Source: Planctomycetota bacterium
GTDB lineage: Bacteria; Planctomycetota; UBA1135; GCA-002686595
Direction: 5' to 3'
Length of the DNA: 64,000 nucleotides
Assembly: GCA_029259605.1 (NCBI GenBank)
Contig: JAJDEV010000115.1
Location: 20,596 to 84,595, forward strand
Shown here one piece after another: positions 17,044-26,220 of the stretch; the stretch's first letter is position 1; each line of letters opens with the position of its first letter. Position numbers and translations under genes: made by a program. Under the pieces are notes generated by a model, which searched no databases, was not told the origin of the DNA, and saw nothing but the letters and a program-made list of their open reading frames with translations.

Positions 17044-20000
17044 CCGCCGGTGTGGAACCGTTCTCCCTAAAGGACGCGCCGGCTCTTATTGAGCGTCTTC
17101 TCCCCGTCCAGAAGCTCTCGGCCGAGGCGTACAAGGAGCAGATGGCGGTGCATGGAAAGACCCTCACCGCGCTGGGCAGCTACTGGAAGGGGCGCAAGCC
17201 CTTGATCCTGAACAAGGCGTGCATCCTGGGCTGCCTCCTGCCGGCGACGGACGATGCAGCGCGCGACCTTCAGGTCTTCGAGATGCTGATGGGCATGGAC
17301 GACCTGTCGTTCGTGCCCCGCTGGAAGCGTCAGCTGCGCCCGAAGGAAATCCTGGGCATGGTCTCGCTGGCTCGGATCTCAGACTACTTCGTCGCGACTC
17401 CTGCGAAGGTACTGCCCCAGTCGTCTCCCGTGGACTGGGAAGACCCGGCGTTCGAGAAGGTCAAGGTTGCGTGGCGTGACGACCTCTCGAGTAGTCAACG
17501 GCGGACAGTCGAAGCACAGGCGCTGCCAGAGGGGTCCTACCGCGAGCGTGTCGATCAGGCTCGACGCCCGGAGGAAGTCCTCGAAACCGTCCATGAGCAC
17601 ATCTGGGACGAGGTCAACGCTCACCTCGGCACGTCGGCCTCCACGATGAACGAGCTTGTGGAGCAGCTCGGCATCATGCGCTTCGGGCATCGACCGCGCG
17701 TCGCCGACACCTTCTGCGGCTCGGGCCAGATCCCGTTCGAGGCGGCACGACTCGGTTGTGATGTCTACGCCTCGGATCTGAGCCCCGTCGCGTGCATGCT
17801 CACGTGGGGGGCGATCCACATCGTCGGCGGCAGCGAGGAAGAGCGCGCCGTGCTGGTACGAGCGCAGCGCGAGCTCGTCGAGCGAGTGCAACGCGAGATC
17901 GATGCGCTTGGCGTCGAGACGGACGGCGACGGGTGGCGAGCGAAAGTCTTCCTCTACTGTCTCGAGGCGCGATGCCCGCAGACGGGGTGGATGGTGCCGT
18001 TGCTCCCGACCTTGGTGGTCAGCAAGGGGTACCGAGTCGTCGCCGAGCTCGTTCCTGACGTGAGCAAGAAGCGCTACGACGTGGCGATTCGATCGGAGGT
18101 CAGCGATAACGCGCTCAAGGTCGCGGAGGTCGGCACGGTGCGTTCGGATGGACGCGGGCAGGACCCGTACCTCGTCCACGCCATCGAGGGCACGGAGTAC
18201 CGCACGAAGATCTCGACGCTGCGTGGCGACTACCGTCGAGACGATCGCACGAACGCGAACCGCTTGCGACTCTGGGAGAAGGGAGACTTTAGGCCGAGGC
18301 CCAACGACATCTACCAGGAACGTCTGTACTGCATCGAGTGGATGAGGCCGAAGAGCGAGCGCGGCCCCGAGTTCGCACACCTGCGAGGCGACGACTACGA
18401 GTTCCGCACCGTGACGCCGGACGACCGCGATCGCGAGCGGACGGTCGAGACCTTCGTTGGGGACCACTTGGCCGAGTGGCAACATCACGGGTGGGTGCCA
18501 GGCATGCGCATCGAGCCCGGTGCCAAGACCGACGAGCCAATACGCACGCGGGGCTGGACGCACTGGCACCACCTATTCAATCCCCGACAGCTCCTCGTGG
18601 CTGGTCTGGTGAACCAATTCAGCGATGCGAAGCTGAAGTTCGGACTGACGCAGGTGCTGAACAACAACTGCCGGTCAAGCCGGTGGCATCCGGGGGGAGG
18701 TGGCGGAGGGCAGACCGTCGGGGTGTTCGACAACCAAGCGTTGAACACGCTGCTGAACTATGGTTGTCGTGGCTCGGAGTATGCCGCGAGCTTCCTCCTC
18801 CAGTCATACCGGAGCTTCTCGCTGGATGCAGACCTGAAGGTAGAGATCAACGCCTGCCCGGCAGAGAGCATCGCTATCGAAGCCGATCTCTTCGTCACCG
18901 ACCCGCCGTATGGCGACGCTGTCAAGTACGAGGAGATCCTGGAGTTTTTCATCGCATGGCTCCGCCGAAATCAGCCGCCCGAGTTCGCGGACTGGACCTG
19001 GGACAGCCGGCGTGCGCTGGCGATCAAGGGCGAAGACGAGGGCTTCCGGCGTGGCATGGTCGCGGCGTACAAGCGTATGGCCGAGTGCATGCCCGACAAC
19101 GGCCTCCAGGTGGTGATGTTCACCCACCAGTCCGGGTCCATCTGGGCAGACATGGCGAACATCGTCTGGGCGGCGGGTCTCCAGGTCACGGCCGCTTGGT
19201 ACGTCGTGACCGAGACGAGCAGTGCCCTCCGCGAGGGCAGCTACGTGAAGGGCACCGTGCTGCTGGTGCTGCGCAAACGAGTCGGAGAACCCAAGTCGAC
19301 ACGGGACGAGCTAGCATGGGACATTCAGGACGAGGTCAAGAAGCAGGTTGACTCACTCGCTGGGCTCAACCAGGAGGCCCGCGGCCTCTATCGTGACGAG
19401 AACGTCTTCGAGGATGCCGACATTCAGATGGCGGGCTATGCCGCTGCGCTGCGCATCTTGACCCGTTACGCCACGATCGACGGGCGGGACATGACCTCCG
19501 AAGCGAGTCGTCCCAGGGTTCGCGGCGAGACGACCTTTGTGGACGAGCTGATCGCCTTCGCCGTCGATACGGCCAATCAGTGCCTCGTTCCGCAGGGTCT
19601 CCCGCGAAGCCACTGGAACAAGCTCTCCAGCGCCGAGCGCTTCTACCTAAAGATGATCGACATGGAGGCGCGCGGGGCCAAGACGCTCGACAACTACCAG
19701 AACTTCGCCAAGGCGTTCAAGGTCGGCGACTTCCGCGCCTTCATGGCCGACGAACGCGCGAACCAGGCACGCTTGAAAAGCGCGGTCGAGCTCGGCCGGT
19801 CCGAGATGAGCGAGGGGTCTGAATTCCACCAGTCCACGCTCCGCGCGGTCCTGTACGGGATCATGGAGCTGGAGAAGAACCTCGACGGCAACGAGGTGGT
19901 GGCCCACCTCATGCACAACGTCCCGAACTACTACGGAGACCAGACCCAACGCGACCGAGCGATCGAGATAGCGGACTACCTCGCCAAGCGGCTCGAAGAG

Positions 20001-20069
20001 ATCCGCCCCGGCGAGGCCAGCTCATCCCGGGTCCTCTGCGAGCTGCTCCGGGCGCAGCGCCTGGGCTAG
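17040..20069 (+). CDS. DUF1156 DNA adenine/cytosine-N4 methyltransferase
   Basis: 1009 aa from the ATG at 17040. An N-terminal DUF1156 segment (FSLKDAPALIERLLPVQKLSAEAY ... LGSYWKGRKPLILNKACILGCLLP) precedes the SAM-binding motif VADTFCGSGQIPFEAARLG (residues ~222-240). The catalytic motif DLFVTDPPYGDAVKYEEILEF (~619-639) has the DPPY box of amino-methyltransferases. A Gly-rich stretch (HPGGGGGGQTVG) is probably a flexible loop. This is the modification component: it should mark host DNA, with the ATPase and PLD-helicase acting on unmarked DNA. It starts inside the DUF3780 stop and ends one base before the helicase start. Confidence 0.9.
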   Translation: MTAGVEPFSLKDAPALIERLLPVQKLSAEAYKEQMAVHGKTLTALGSYWKGRKPLILNKACILGCLLPATDDAARDLQVFEMLMGMDDLSFVPRWKRQLRPKEILGMVSLARISDYFVATPAKVLPQSSPVDWEDPAFEKVKVAWRDDLSSSQRRTVEAQALPEGSYRERVDQARRPEEVLETVHEHIWDEVNAHLGTSASTMNELVEQLGIMRFGHRPRVADTFCGSGQIPFEAARLGCDVYASDLSPVACMLTWGAIHIVGGSEEERAVLVRAQRELVERVQREIDALGVETDGDGWRAKVFLYCLEARCPQTGWMVPLLPTLVVSKGYRVVAELVPDVSKKRYDVAIRSEVSDNALKVAEVGTVRSDGRGQDPYLVHAIEGTEYRTKISTLRGDYRRDDRTNANRLRLWEKGDFRPRPNDIYQERLYCIEWMRPKSERGPEFAHLRGDDYEFRTVTPDDRDRERTVETFVGDHLAEWQHHGWVPGMRIEPGAKTDEPIRTRGWTHWHHLFNPRQLLVAGLVNQFSDAKLKFGLTQVLNNNCRSSRWHPGGGGGGQTVGVFDNQALNTLLNYGCRGSEYAASFLLQSYRSFSLDADLKVEINACPAESIAIEADLFVTDPPYGDAVKYEEILEFFIAWLRRNQPPEFADWTWDSRRALAIKGEDEGFRRGMVAAYKRMAECMPDNGLQVVMFTHQSGSIWADMANIVWAAGLQVTAAWYVVTETSSALREGSYVKGTVLLVLRKRVGEPKSTRDELAWDIQDEVKKQVDSLAGLNQEARGLYRDENVFEDADIQMAGYAAALRILTRYATIDGRDMTSEASRPRVRGETTFVDELIAFAVDTANQCLVPQGLPRSHWNKLSSAERFYLKMIDMEARGAKTLDNYQNFAKAFKVGDFRAFMADERANQARLKSAVELGRSEMSEGSEFHQSTLRAVLYGIMELEKNLDGNEVVAHLMHNVPNYYGDQTQRDRAIEIADYLAKRLEEIRPGEASSSRVLCELLRAQRLG

Positions 20070-20070
20070 A

Positions 20071-22782
20071 ATGGGCGATCTGCGACGCTTCTCCTCCCGC
20101 CGCCAGCGGCTGGACCACGCCTTCCTGAACGAGAAGCTCAAGGGCGCTCGCTCCTACCGGCGGATCGCCGGCTACTTCCGCAGCTCCATCTTCGAGCTCG
20201 TCGGCGAGGAGATCGCCGGCATTCCGAAGGTGCAGGTCATCTGCAACAGCGAGCTCGACGCGAAGGACGTTGTCATCTCGAAGCACGCGCGCGAAACCGC
20301 GCTCAAGGAGCGCTGGAACGAAGCGCCCTCCGAGGTTGAGGCGTTGTTGCATCGCGAGCGATATCTACGGCTGTACGAGCTCCTGAGCAGCGGCCGCCTC
20401 GAGATCCGCGTCGTTCCCAAGGACAGGGTCTTCATCCACGGCAAGGCGGGTGTCGTCGAGGCCGCGGACGGCTCGAAGACCTGCTTTCTCGGATCGATCA
20501 ACGAGACGCGGAGCGCCTTCGCGCACAACTACGAGATCCTCTGGGAGGACCCGTCGGCCGAAGGGGTCGATTGGGTCGAGGAGGAGTTCCAGGCCCTCTG
20601 GGACGATCCGCACGCCCACCCGCTTCCCGACGCGATCATCGAGGAGGTCCGCCGCGTCGCCGAGCGCGTGGAGATCCGGTTTGAGGAGGCGGCGACGGAG
20701 GAGATGCCGGCCGCTGCGCTGGCGGAAGCGCCGATCTATCGCGGGGGCGAGCAGCTCCAGCCCTGGCAACGCTCCTTCGTCACGATCTTCCTGCAACACC
20801 GGGAGACTTACGGCAAGGCCCGTCTCCTGCTGGCGGACGAGGTCGGGGTCGGCAAGACCTTGTCCATGGCGGCGAGCGCGATGATCTCGGTGCTACTCGG
20901 GGATGGGCCGGTGCTGATCCTGTGCCCGTCTACGCTGACCTTGCAGTGGCAGGTCGAGCTGGTCGACAAGCTCGGCATCCCGAGCGCGGTGTGGTCCTCC
21001 GCGAAGAAGCTCTGGCTGGACGCCGGCGGTCACGAGATCCGCACGCGCGGCCCCGAGGACGTGGCGCGCTGCCCCTCGCAAGTCGCGATCGTCTCAACGG
21101 GTCTGATCTTCCACGACTCGGAAGAGCGGAAGCACCTGCTGACGAGGAAGTACGGGACGGTGGTTCTCGACGAGGCGCACCGGGCGCGGATGCGCGGCGG
21201 GCTCGGGAAGCGGAACGACGAGCCCAACAACTTGCTGGACTTCATGCTGAAGGTCGGCGGTCGAACTCGGCACCTGATCCTGGGCACCGCAACTCCGATC
21301 CAGACCGAGGTCCGCGAGTTGTGGGACCTGCTACGTGTGCTCAACGGGGGCGTGGACTTCGTTCTCGGGCGGGAGTACTTCGGGCAGTGGGTGAACTGGG
21401 AGGTAGCGCTGCCCGTCGTTAAGGGCGAGCATGTGCCGACGGAGGACCGCGAGGCTTGGGAGTGGCTGCGCAATCCGCTTCCCCCGGGAGTCGAGCACGC
21501 GCTATTCGCGAGCCTGCGACTTCAGCTCGGCATCGCCGACCACGTGTTCTTCACGGACAAGGGCTTCGGCTCGTTGGGGTACCTGGAGAAGGAGTCCATC
21601 AGCCAGACGCTGGAGCCTGGGTTCTTCCGCGAGCACAATCCGGTGGCGCGCCACACGGTGCTTCGCCGTCGCAAGACCCTCGAGGATGCGGGCCTTCTGG
21701 AGCGTGTCGGAGTCGAGGTTCATCCCGACCCCGATGCACCTGCTGGAGCCTACGGGCCGACTAGTTTCGCCGGCCTGGGGTTGGTGACGAACCACCCGTT
21801 CGATCTCGCCTACCAAGCAGCGGAAGCCTTCACGGCTGCGCTCCAACGGCGGACGAAGGCGGCGGGCTTTATGAAGACGCTGCTCCTACAGCGGATCTGC
21901 TCCAGCTTCGCGTCGGGGCGCTCGACCGCCGCGAAGATGCTCCAGCGAGAGACCTTGGACGAGGAAGAGCCGAACAAGGCAGCGGACGCTCTACTGAGCT
22001 CTCTCACCGAAGTTGAAGCGCGGCACCTGCAAACGATCATTGACGAGCTCGGACGACCGGAGGCCCGCGATCCGAAGACGGCAGCCGTTCGCTTCTTTCT
22101 CACGGAGCACCGCACCGAGGGCAAGACCTGGCTGGAGCACGGGTGCATCATCTTCAGCCAGTACTACGACACCGTGCGATCTCTGGCTGCCGAGTTGGCG
22201 CGCATCCTCGACGGAGAGCCGGTCGCGATCTACGCGGGCGCCGGCAAGAGCGGGCTCTATAGGGACGGTGACTTCGCTTCGGTCGAGCGCGACGAGATCA
22301 AGGCGGCCGTGAAGCGAAGAGAGGTGCGGCTGCTCGTGGCGACCGACGCGGCGTGCGAGGGCCTCAACCTCCAGACGCTCGGCACGCTCATCAACGTGGA
22401 CCTGCCCTGGAACCCGTCCCGGCTGGAGCAGCGCCTCGGCCGCATCAAGCGGTTCGGTCAGGCGAGGCAGACGGTGGACATGCTGAACCTCGTCTACCAC
22501 GACACGCAGGACGAGCAGGTCTACGCGGTCCTTTCCCGACGCATGAAGAACCGCTACGACATCTTCGGCAGCCTTCCCGATACGATCGAGGACGACTGGA
22601 TCGAGGACATCGAGACGCTGGAGGAGACGATGGACCAGTACATACACCTCCGCCGGAAGGCGAAGGACGTGTTCGAGATCCGCTACGAGCGCAAGATCGA
22701 TCCGGACGAGGATCGCTGGGAGCTCTGTTCCCGGGTACTGGCGCGGCGAGACATCGTGGACAGGCTCTCAGCCCCGTGGTAG
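20071..22782 (+). CDS. Phospholipase-D-like nuclease fused to SNF2-type helicase (defence operon)
   Basis: 903 aa. The N-terminal ~190 residues are a PLD-like domain with one HxK motif (VFIHGKAGVVEA) followed by the family's (G)S-N element (CFLGSINETRSAF). The helicase core begins at ~250: motif I LLADEVGVGKTLSMA, DEAH-type motif II VVLDEAHRARM, motif III LGTATPIQTEV, motif V LLVATDAACEGLNLQ and motif VI QRLGRIKRFGQARQTV. This SNF2-like architecture belongs to anti-phage PLD-helicases. With one HKD, dimerisation would be needed for nuclease activity, as in other PLD nucleases. It starts two bases after the methyltransferase stop. The four-gene set resembles helicase-methylase-ATPase ('Hma'-type) defence loci described from PADLOC work; that name is from memory. 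Confidence 0.88.
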   Translation: MGDLRRFSSRRQRLDHAFLNEKLKGARSYRRIAGYFRSSIFELVGEEIAGIPKVQVICNSELDAKDVVISKHARETALKERWNEAPSEVEALLHRERYLRLYELLSSGRLEIRVVPKDRVFIHGKAGVVEAADGSKTCFLGSINETRSAFAHNYEILWEDPSAEGVDWVEEEFQALWDDPHAHPLPDAIIEEVRRVAERVEIRFEEAATEEMPAAALAEAPIYRGGEQLQPWQRSFVTIFLQHRETYGKARLLLADEVGVGKTLSMAASAMISVLLGDGPVLILCPSTLTLQWQVELVDKLGIPSAVWSSAKKLWLDAGGHEIRTRGPEDVARCPSQVAIVSTGLIFHDSEERKHLLTRKYGTVVLDEAHRARMRGGLGKRNDEPNNLLDFMLKVGGRTRHLILGTATPIQTEVRELWDLLRVLNGGVDFVLGREYFGQWVNWEVALPVVKGEHVPTEDREAWEWLRNPLPPGVEHALFASLRLQLGIADHVFFTDKGFGSLGYLEKESISQTLEPGFFREHNPVARHTVLRRRKTLEDAGLLERVGVEVHPDPDAPAGAYGPTSFAGLGLVTNHPFDLAYQAAEAFTAALQRRTKAAGFMKTLLLQRICSSFASGRSTAAKMLQRETLDEEEPNKAADALLSSLTEVEARHLQTIIDELGRPEARDPKTAAVRFFLTEHRTEGKTWLEHGCIIFSQYYDTVRSLAAELARILDGEPVAIYAGAGKSGLYRDGDFASVERDEIKAAVKRREVRLLVATDAACEGLNLQTLGTLINVDLPWNPSRLEQRLGRIKRFGQARQTVDMLNLVYHDTQDEQVYAVLSRRMKNRYDIFGSLPDTIEDDWIEDIETLEETMDQYIHLRRKAKDVFEIRYERKIDPDEDRWELCSRVLARRDIVDRLSAPW

Positions 22783-22910
22783 CGGAGTTGGACCAGACCA
22801 TCCGATCGTGCGCTTGTCGTGGGCGAAGACATTCCTATCAGCCAACACGAATCTGAGGCATAGTAGTTCAGCGAAGCGCCGCTATCAGGTGTGTCGCAGC
22901 AGGAGATCAC

Positions 22911-23918
22911 ATGGAACGGGTTGACTACGAGTCACTAATTATCCAGGACATCCTCGCCACGCACGAACGGCGAGAGCTCGACATCAATCCCTGGTACCAG
23001 CGCCGGGCGGTTTGGACGAAGCCCCAGAAGGCGTATCTCATCAATACGGTCTTTGAGAGGAAGCCTGTTCCTTCCATTTACGTCAGGCACGCCATTGACC
23101 TGGACTCAGAGAAGAGCGTCAAAGAGGTCGTTGACGGCCAGCAGCGAATACGATGCGTGCTGGAGTACCGAGCTGGCAAATTCGCGGCGCGACATCCCGA
23201 GCACCCGAGACCGGTCAAGTACGATCAGCTGACCAAGCCTCAACGCATGAGCTTCTTGCAGACGGCCCTATCGGTCGGCTACCTGGTGGGCGCATCGGAC
23301 AAGGATGTCATCGAAATCTTTGCCAGGATTAACACGGTCTCCAAGACACTTAACCCGCAAGAAAAGCGCAACGCACAGTTCAGCGGAGCCTTCAAGCAGT
23401 TTTGCCTTGAAGAAGCGGTGGAGCGGTTGCCGTTCTGGCGCAACAACGGGATATTCAGCGACAATGACATCTCGCGCATGGTCGAAGTCCAGTTTGTGTC
23501 AGATCTAGTGATGAACCTCTTCGATGGCCTGCAGGACTTTTCATCGCAGCGACTGACAAAGTACTACGCCGCGAACGAAGATGAGTTTGAGGCAGAGGAA
23601 GACGCTCGCTGTCGACTCGATGCTCTGTTTAGTCAGCTGCTTTTGCTTCATGAAGGCCGACTGAAGGGGACGGTGTTCGCGCGTCCGCAAGTACTCTTCA
23701 GTCTTCTGGTCGTCATAGACGGGCTTCCGCGGCGTCCATCTATCGGTCTCGTTGAGCGATGCGTGGACGATCTTGACGCGCGCGTCGAGTCTGTGCGAAG
23801 TGGCGACAACCTCAGCGCGCTATCGACAGATGTATACGAGTCGTTCACGACTGGCAACATGCACAGGATTCGCTTTCGAAGACTTCGCGACGAGTCCATT
23901 CGGGGCTACTTCGGCTGA
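22911..23918 (+). CDS. DUF262 (GmrSD-N/ParB-fold) domain protein
   Basis: 335 aa. The N-terminus INPWYQRRAVWTKPQKAYLINTVFERKPVPSIYV and the signature EVVDGQQRIRCVLEY are classic for DUF262, where the DGQQR motif is part of a ParB/Srx-like nucleotide-binding or nuclease site. The middle (IFARINTVSKTLNPQEKRNAQFSG) is also family-typical. There is no second DUF1524 HNH domain, so this is the short form rather than full GmrSD. Base use is less G+C-rich than in the upstream operon, suggesting separate acquisition. It is followed after 3 bp by a HEPN-like gene, so the two probably form a functional pair appended to the methyltransferase operon (128-bp gap). Confidence 0.85.
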   Translation: MERVDYESLIIQDILATHERRELDINPWYQRRAVWTKPQKAYLINTVFERKPVPSIYVRHAIDLDSEKSVKEVVDGQQRIRCVLEYRAGKFAARHPEHPRPVKYDQLTKPQRMSFLQTALSVGYLVGASDKDVIEIFARINTVSKTLNPQEKRNAQFSGAFKQFCLEEAVERLPFWRNNGIFSDNDISRMVEVQFVSDLVMNLFDGLQDFSSQRLTKYYAANEDEFEAEEDARCRLDALFSQLLLLHEGRLKGTVFARPQVLFSLLVVIDGLPRRPSIGLVERCVDDLDARVESVRSGDNLSALSTDVYESFTTGNMHRIRFRRLRDESIRGYFG

Positions 23919-23921
23919 GTC

Positions 23922-24533
23922 GTGCCTGCTCCGAGCTTGGGGACGACCTGGACGACGTTTCAATCAGAAACGCGCCGTCTGCAGCTTCTGCTGCCCTCTC
24001 TTGTGCAGTTGAGCCCGGGGCACCGGAAGCTAGTCGCAGAGATCACTCTGATTCGTCTCTTCTTCATGGTTGAGAACGCGGTGGCCGCGGCCGCGAAGAA
24101 GGCGTTGTGCGGAGCGCCATACCTGGATGGAACTACCCCAAGGCGTCTGGTGACGCCTCGCTCGCTTGTTGCTGCGGAAGCGGCCATGAAGTCGCATGGC
24201 CGAGCGCGGGCAAGGACGCTTTCGTGGACTCAGTCGAAGGAGATACGAGAGAACATCGCGCACACTCTAGACGGCGGCGATCCGTTCTTCGGAACGGTGA
24301 TCCGATATGGGACTCTGCTGACGGAGATACGGTTTGTGAGGAATCAAGCAGCGCACCACAACAGTGGTACGCGCGCTAGCTTTCGCAAGGTTCTCAAACA
24401 GTACTACGGAGGAGTGCGGAAGGGTATCACTCCAGGGCTGCTACTCCTGACGCTTGCCCACGGAAAGCCCTGTCTGCTGGAGAGATACATCATCTCCTGC
24501 CGCGTCTTCTTGAAGGAACTGGTGCGAGCCTAA
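23922..24533 (+). CDS. HEPN-like protein paired with DUF262 (putative RNase effector)
   Basis: 203 aa from a GTG three bases after the DUF262 stop. An all-alpha protein is likely. The segment EIRFVRNQAAHHNSGT (~145-160) has the R-N-x3-H pattern of HEPN RNases, with a matching N-terminal helix KLVAEITLIRLFFMVENAVAAAAKKAL. DUF262 genes are known neighbours of HEPN nucleases of the MAE_28990 type, which fits, although family membership was not tested. In that reading the HEPN is the toxic RNase and DUF262 is the sensor or regulator. It could alternatively be a non-catalytic HEPN. No signal peptide or membrane segment is seen. Confidence 0.6.
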   Translation: MPAPSLGTTWTTFQSETRRLQLLLPSLVQLSPGHRKLVAEITLIRLFFMVENAVAAAAKKALCGAPYLDGTTPRRLVTPRSLVAAEAAMKSHGRARARTLSWTQSKEIRENIAHTLDGGDPFFGTVIRYGTLLTEIRFVRNQAAHHNSGTRASFRKVLKQYYGGVRKGITPGLLLLTLAHGKPCLLERYIISCRVFLKELVRA

Positions 24534-24630
24534 GCTGGCGCGTTGACGAAGCCAGTGACGGCCTCTCGTGACCCGTGTCATATGCCCATACGAACGAGAA
24601 CGACGGTCCGTTCCGAGTCCCGCTGAGCCC

Positions 24631-24660
24631 CTTCTAGACGGGGCGTCGTGGATTCGACTC
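24631..24660 (+). repeat. tRNA-like T-arm remnant abutting DUF3427 tail copy 1
   Basis: GTCGTGGATTCGACTC reads like the 3' half of a tRNA (variable loop, T-stem, TTCGA loop). It differs by one base in the first 13 from GTCGTGGGTTCGA of tRNA-Arg at 13273. It is fused to the stop codon of the truncated helicase tail, exactly as in the copy at 28834-28860. It is an attachment-scar candidate; chance similarity is not excluded. Confidence 0.35.
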
Positions 24661-24770
24661 ACGCTACCGCCGCCGCGAACGACGCGAACAGGTCGCCCGA
24701 GAGCGCATGCCGCACGCGCCAAGTCTCCGCCATCGGCCGCTCCGACCGATGCTCCACATACGTCGCCGGC
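24659..24770 (-). pseudogene. DUF3427 helicase C-terminal remnant, copy 1 (last ~36 codons)
   Basis: This 112-bp segment encodes PATYVEHRSERPMAETWR ... ALSGDLFASFAAAVA with its stop codon. It closely matches the last 112 bp of the intact helicase at 31696-31807, without gaps. It is not connected to any upstream helicase sequence: homology stops at 24770, and 24771-24812 begins a different reading (MRETSYSDDDLALF) coupled to the AbiEi-like gene. It is more diverged than copy 2, so it is the older duplication. It is one of three copies that flank successive cassettes in the island. Confidence 0.75.
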
Positions 24771-24804
24771 GAAGAGCGCCAGATCGTCGTCGGAGTAGCT
24801 CGTC

Positions 24805-25899
24805 TCACGCATTGCGCGGTACGAGGTAGTTCTCGTAGAGCTTCGTCGCCACGCCGGCGACCCGTTCGTCGGGAATGGTCAGACACTCGGCCCAGACCAG
24901 GAGCGGATGGGCGAGCGGGACGGGCTGACGGGGAAGCCGATAGTCGTCGCCCAGGCCGTAGCGCGCGAGCAGCGTGATCGGCCCCTCCTCCGCCGGCACG
25001 AGCTTCAGGGCCTTGGCAACCTTGCGCTGCTGCGCCGGCGGCGTGTGGATCGTCGCGCGGTCCGTTCGCAGGAAGCGAGTGAGTCGTCCGGCGGCGCGCT
25101 CTCCGCCGAGGAGGCATCCGAGGTCTGGCTCGACCTCGGCCATTCTCCTCTCGAGGCCTCCCTCGTCCTCGAGTTTCAGCATCCGATAGCGCTGAGGGCG
25201 GAGCTTGGGACGCAGTGTGGTCGCCCAGCCGTCGGCAAAGCGTCGCAGTCCCTCGACCCGGTCGGCGACGCGCCACTGGCGCTTTCCAACGGGCTCGAGG
25301 ATGCGGAGCTCGACGAGCTTGTTGCGGCCCTTGCCGATCAGGCCGAGCGCGATCCCCGCTCGGTCGGCGAGCTCTTGCTGGATCGCTTCGCCTGCATCGG
25401 GATCCCGAAGGAAGACGCCGAGGAGTTTGATCTCCGCGCCGGTGAGGTTCGGGCGCGCACGCAGTTCATGCGCGGCTGGGCGCCGCCCATCCACGAACAG
25501 GTACAGGCCCGGAGCGCGGAGATACGCGTTGCCCCCGAGGTCCACGTAGGCCACTTCCTTTTCGCGCAGAGCCTCGCCGACTGCCTTGGGGATGCGCCGG
25601 GCACAGACGAGCAGACGCTCGTCTCGAAGCTTCTTGGCGAGCTGAACGAGCGCGCCAACATGAGCGAGTCGGATCATCGGCTTGACCTCGACCGCGTAGG
25701 GAAGCCTGTGTTCTCCGAGGCGAGCCTCCACATACCCGTCCACTTGACGTTGCCGGTTCCCATCCGGTCGCTTCCGTTTCCACGTCAGTCCCCCGACTTC
25801 TTCCTGAACGGCTGCGAGGCAACGCTCGAGCAGTTCGAGCTCGTAGGCGTCTCGCTCGTTCCGACGCGGCTTCGCAGGGCCTTCGCGGTTCTCCTTCAT
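24805..25899 (-). CDS. AbiEi-like type IV antitoxin family protein (long form)
   Basis: 364 aa from the ATG at 25899 (AGGA eight bases upstream). The N-terminal ~130 residues resemble a restriction-endonuclease-like core (RQVDGYVEARLGEHRLPYAVEVKPMIRLAHVG, with an E-x-K). The following region EKEVAYVDLGGNAYLRAPGLYLFVDGR is characteristic of this long AbiEi subgroup. A wHTH follows (AGEAIQQELADRAGIALGLIGKGRNKLVELRIL), then a C-terminal domain (DDYRLPRQPVPLAHPLLVWAECL). The normal partner would be an AbiEii nucleotidyltransferase starting at 24812, overlapping this stop. Only about 14 codons of such a reading survive before the helicase-tail remnant, so the toxin gene may have been lost. A regulatory palindrome lies upstream (25964-25980). 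Confidence 0.65.
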   Translation of the reverse strand: MKENREGPAKPRRNERDAYELELLERCLAAVQEEVGGLTWKRKRPDGNRQRQVDGYVEARLGEHRLPYAVEVKPMIRLAHVGALVQLAKKLRDERLLVCARRIPKAVGEALREKEVAYVDLGGNAYLRAPGLYLFVDGRRPAAHELRARPNLTGAEIKLLGVFLRDPDAGEAIQQELADRAGIALGLIGKGRNKLVELRILEPVGKRQWRVADRVEGLRRFADGWATTLRPKLRPQRYRMLKLEDEGGLERRMAEVEPDLGCLLGGERAAGRLTRFLRTDRATIHTPPAQQRKVAKALKLVPAEEGPITLLARYGLGDDYRLPRQPVPLAHPLLVWAECLTIPDERVAGVATKLYENYLVPRNA

Positions 25900-25963
25900 C
25901 TGGGGTCCTCGAACGCTCCCTTGGACGGGCTTCGTGGGGCACGCATTTTCAGTCTAGTCGTCT

Positions 25964-25980
25964 TTTCATGAAACGTGAAA
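25964..25980. promoter_or_regulatory. Inverted-repeat operator candidate upstream of the AbiEi-like gene
   Basis: TTTCATGAAA is a perfect 10-bp palindrome followed by CGTGAAA, so TTTCA/TGAAA half-sites occur twice. It sits about 65 bp upstream of the minus-strand ATG at 25899 in a local A/T-rich patch. AbiEi antitoxins are known to repress their own promoters through upstream inverted repeats, which fits. Confidence 0.45.
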
Positions 25981-26085
25981 CACGGCAAAATCCGAAAAAT
26001 GGCTCCCCTGGATGGCCTGGGAAGGGCTGGAGCGCCCAATGGCGGCGCTGACCCACTCGCCGCACCCGGCTCTTCATCGCCGCGT

Positions 26086-26220
26086 TCGTATCGGCGTGCG
26101 CGGACGACGGACACGGCGAGTTGGTCACGCAGGACGCGTTCGCCTGGTTGCGCGCGCACCCCACGAAGGACTCGCTGGTCGAGCTCTATCGCGCGCACGA
26201 ACTGCCCGACGCCCGGTGCA
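26086..26220 (+). pseudogene. Truncated lipoprotein gene remnant
   Basis: In one plus-strand frame this stretch reads LFIAAFVSACADDGHGEL followed by VTQDAFAWLRAHPTKD and SLVELYRAHELPDA. The first part looks like a lipoprotein signal ending at Cys and the rest has normal protein composition. The frame is closed by TGA just upstream with no start codon, and it degrades after 26220. I read it as an internal 5' fragment of a lost gene at a cassette junction. The frame choice rests on composition only. Confidence 0.3.
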
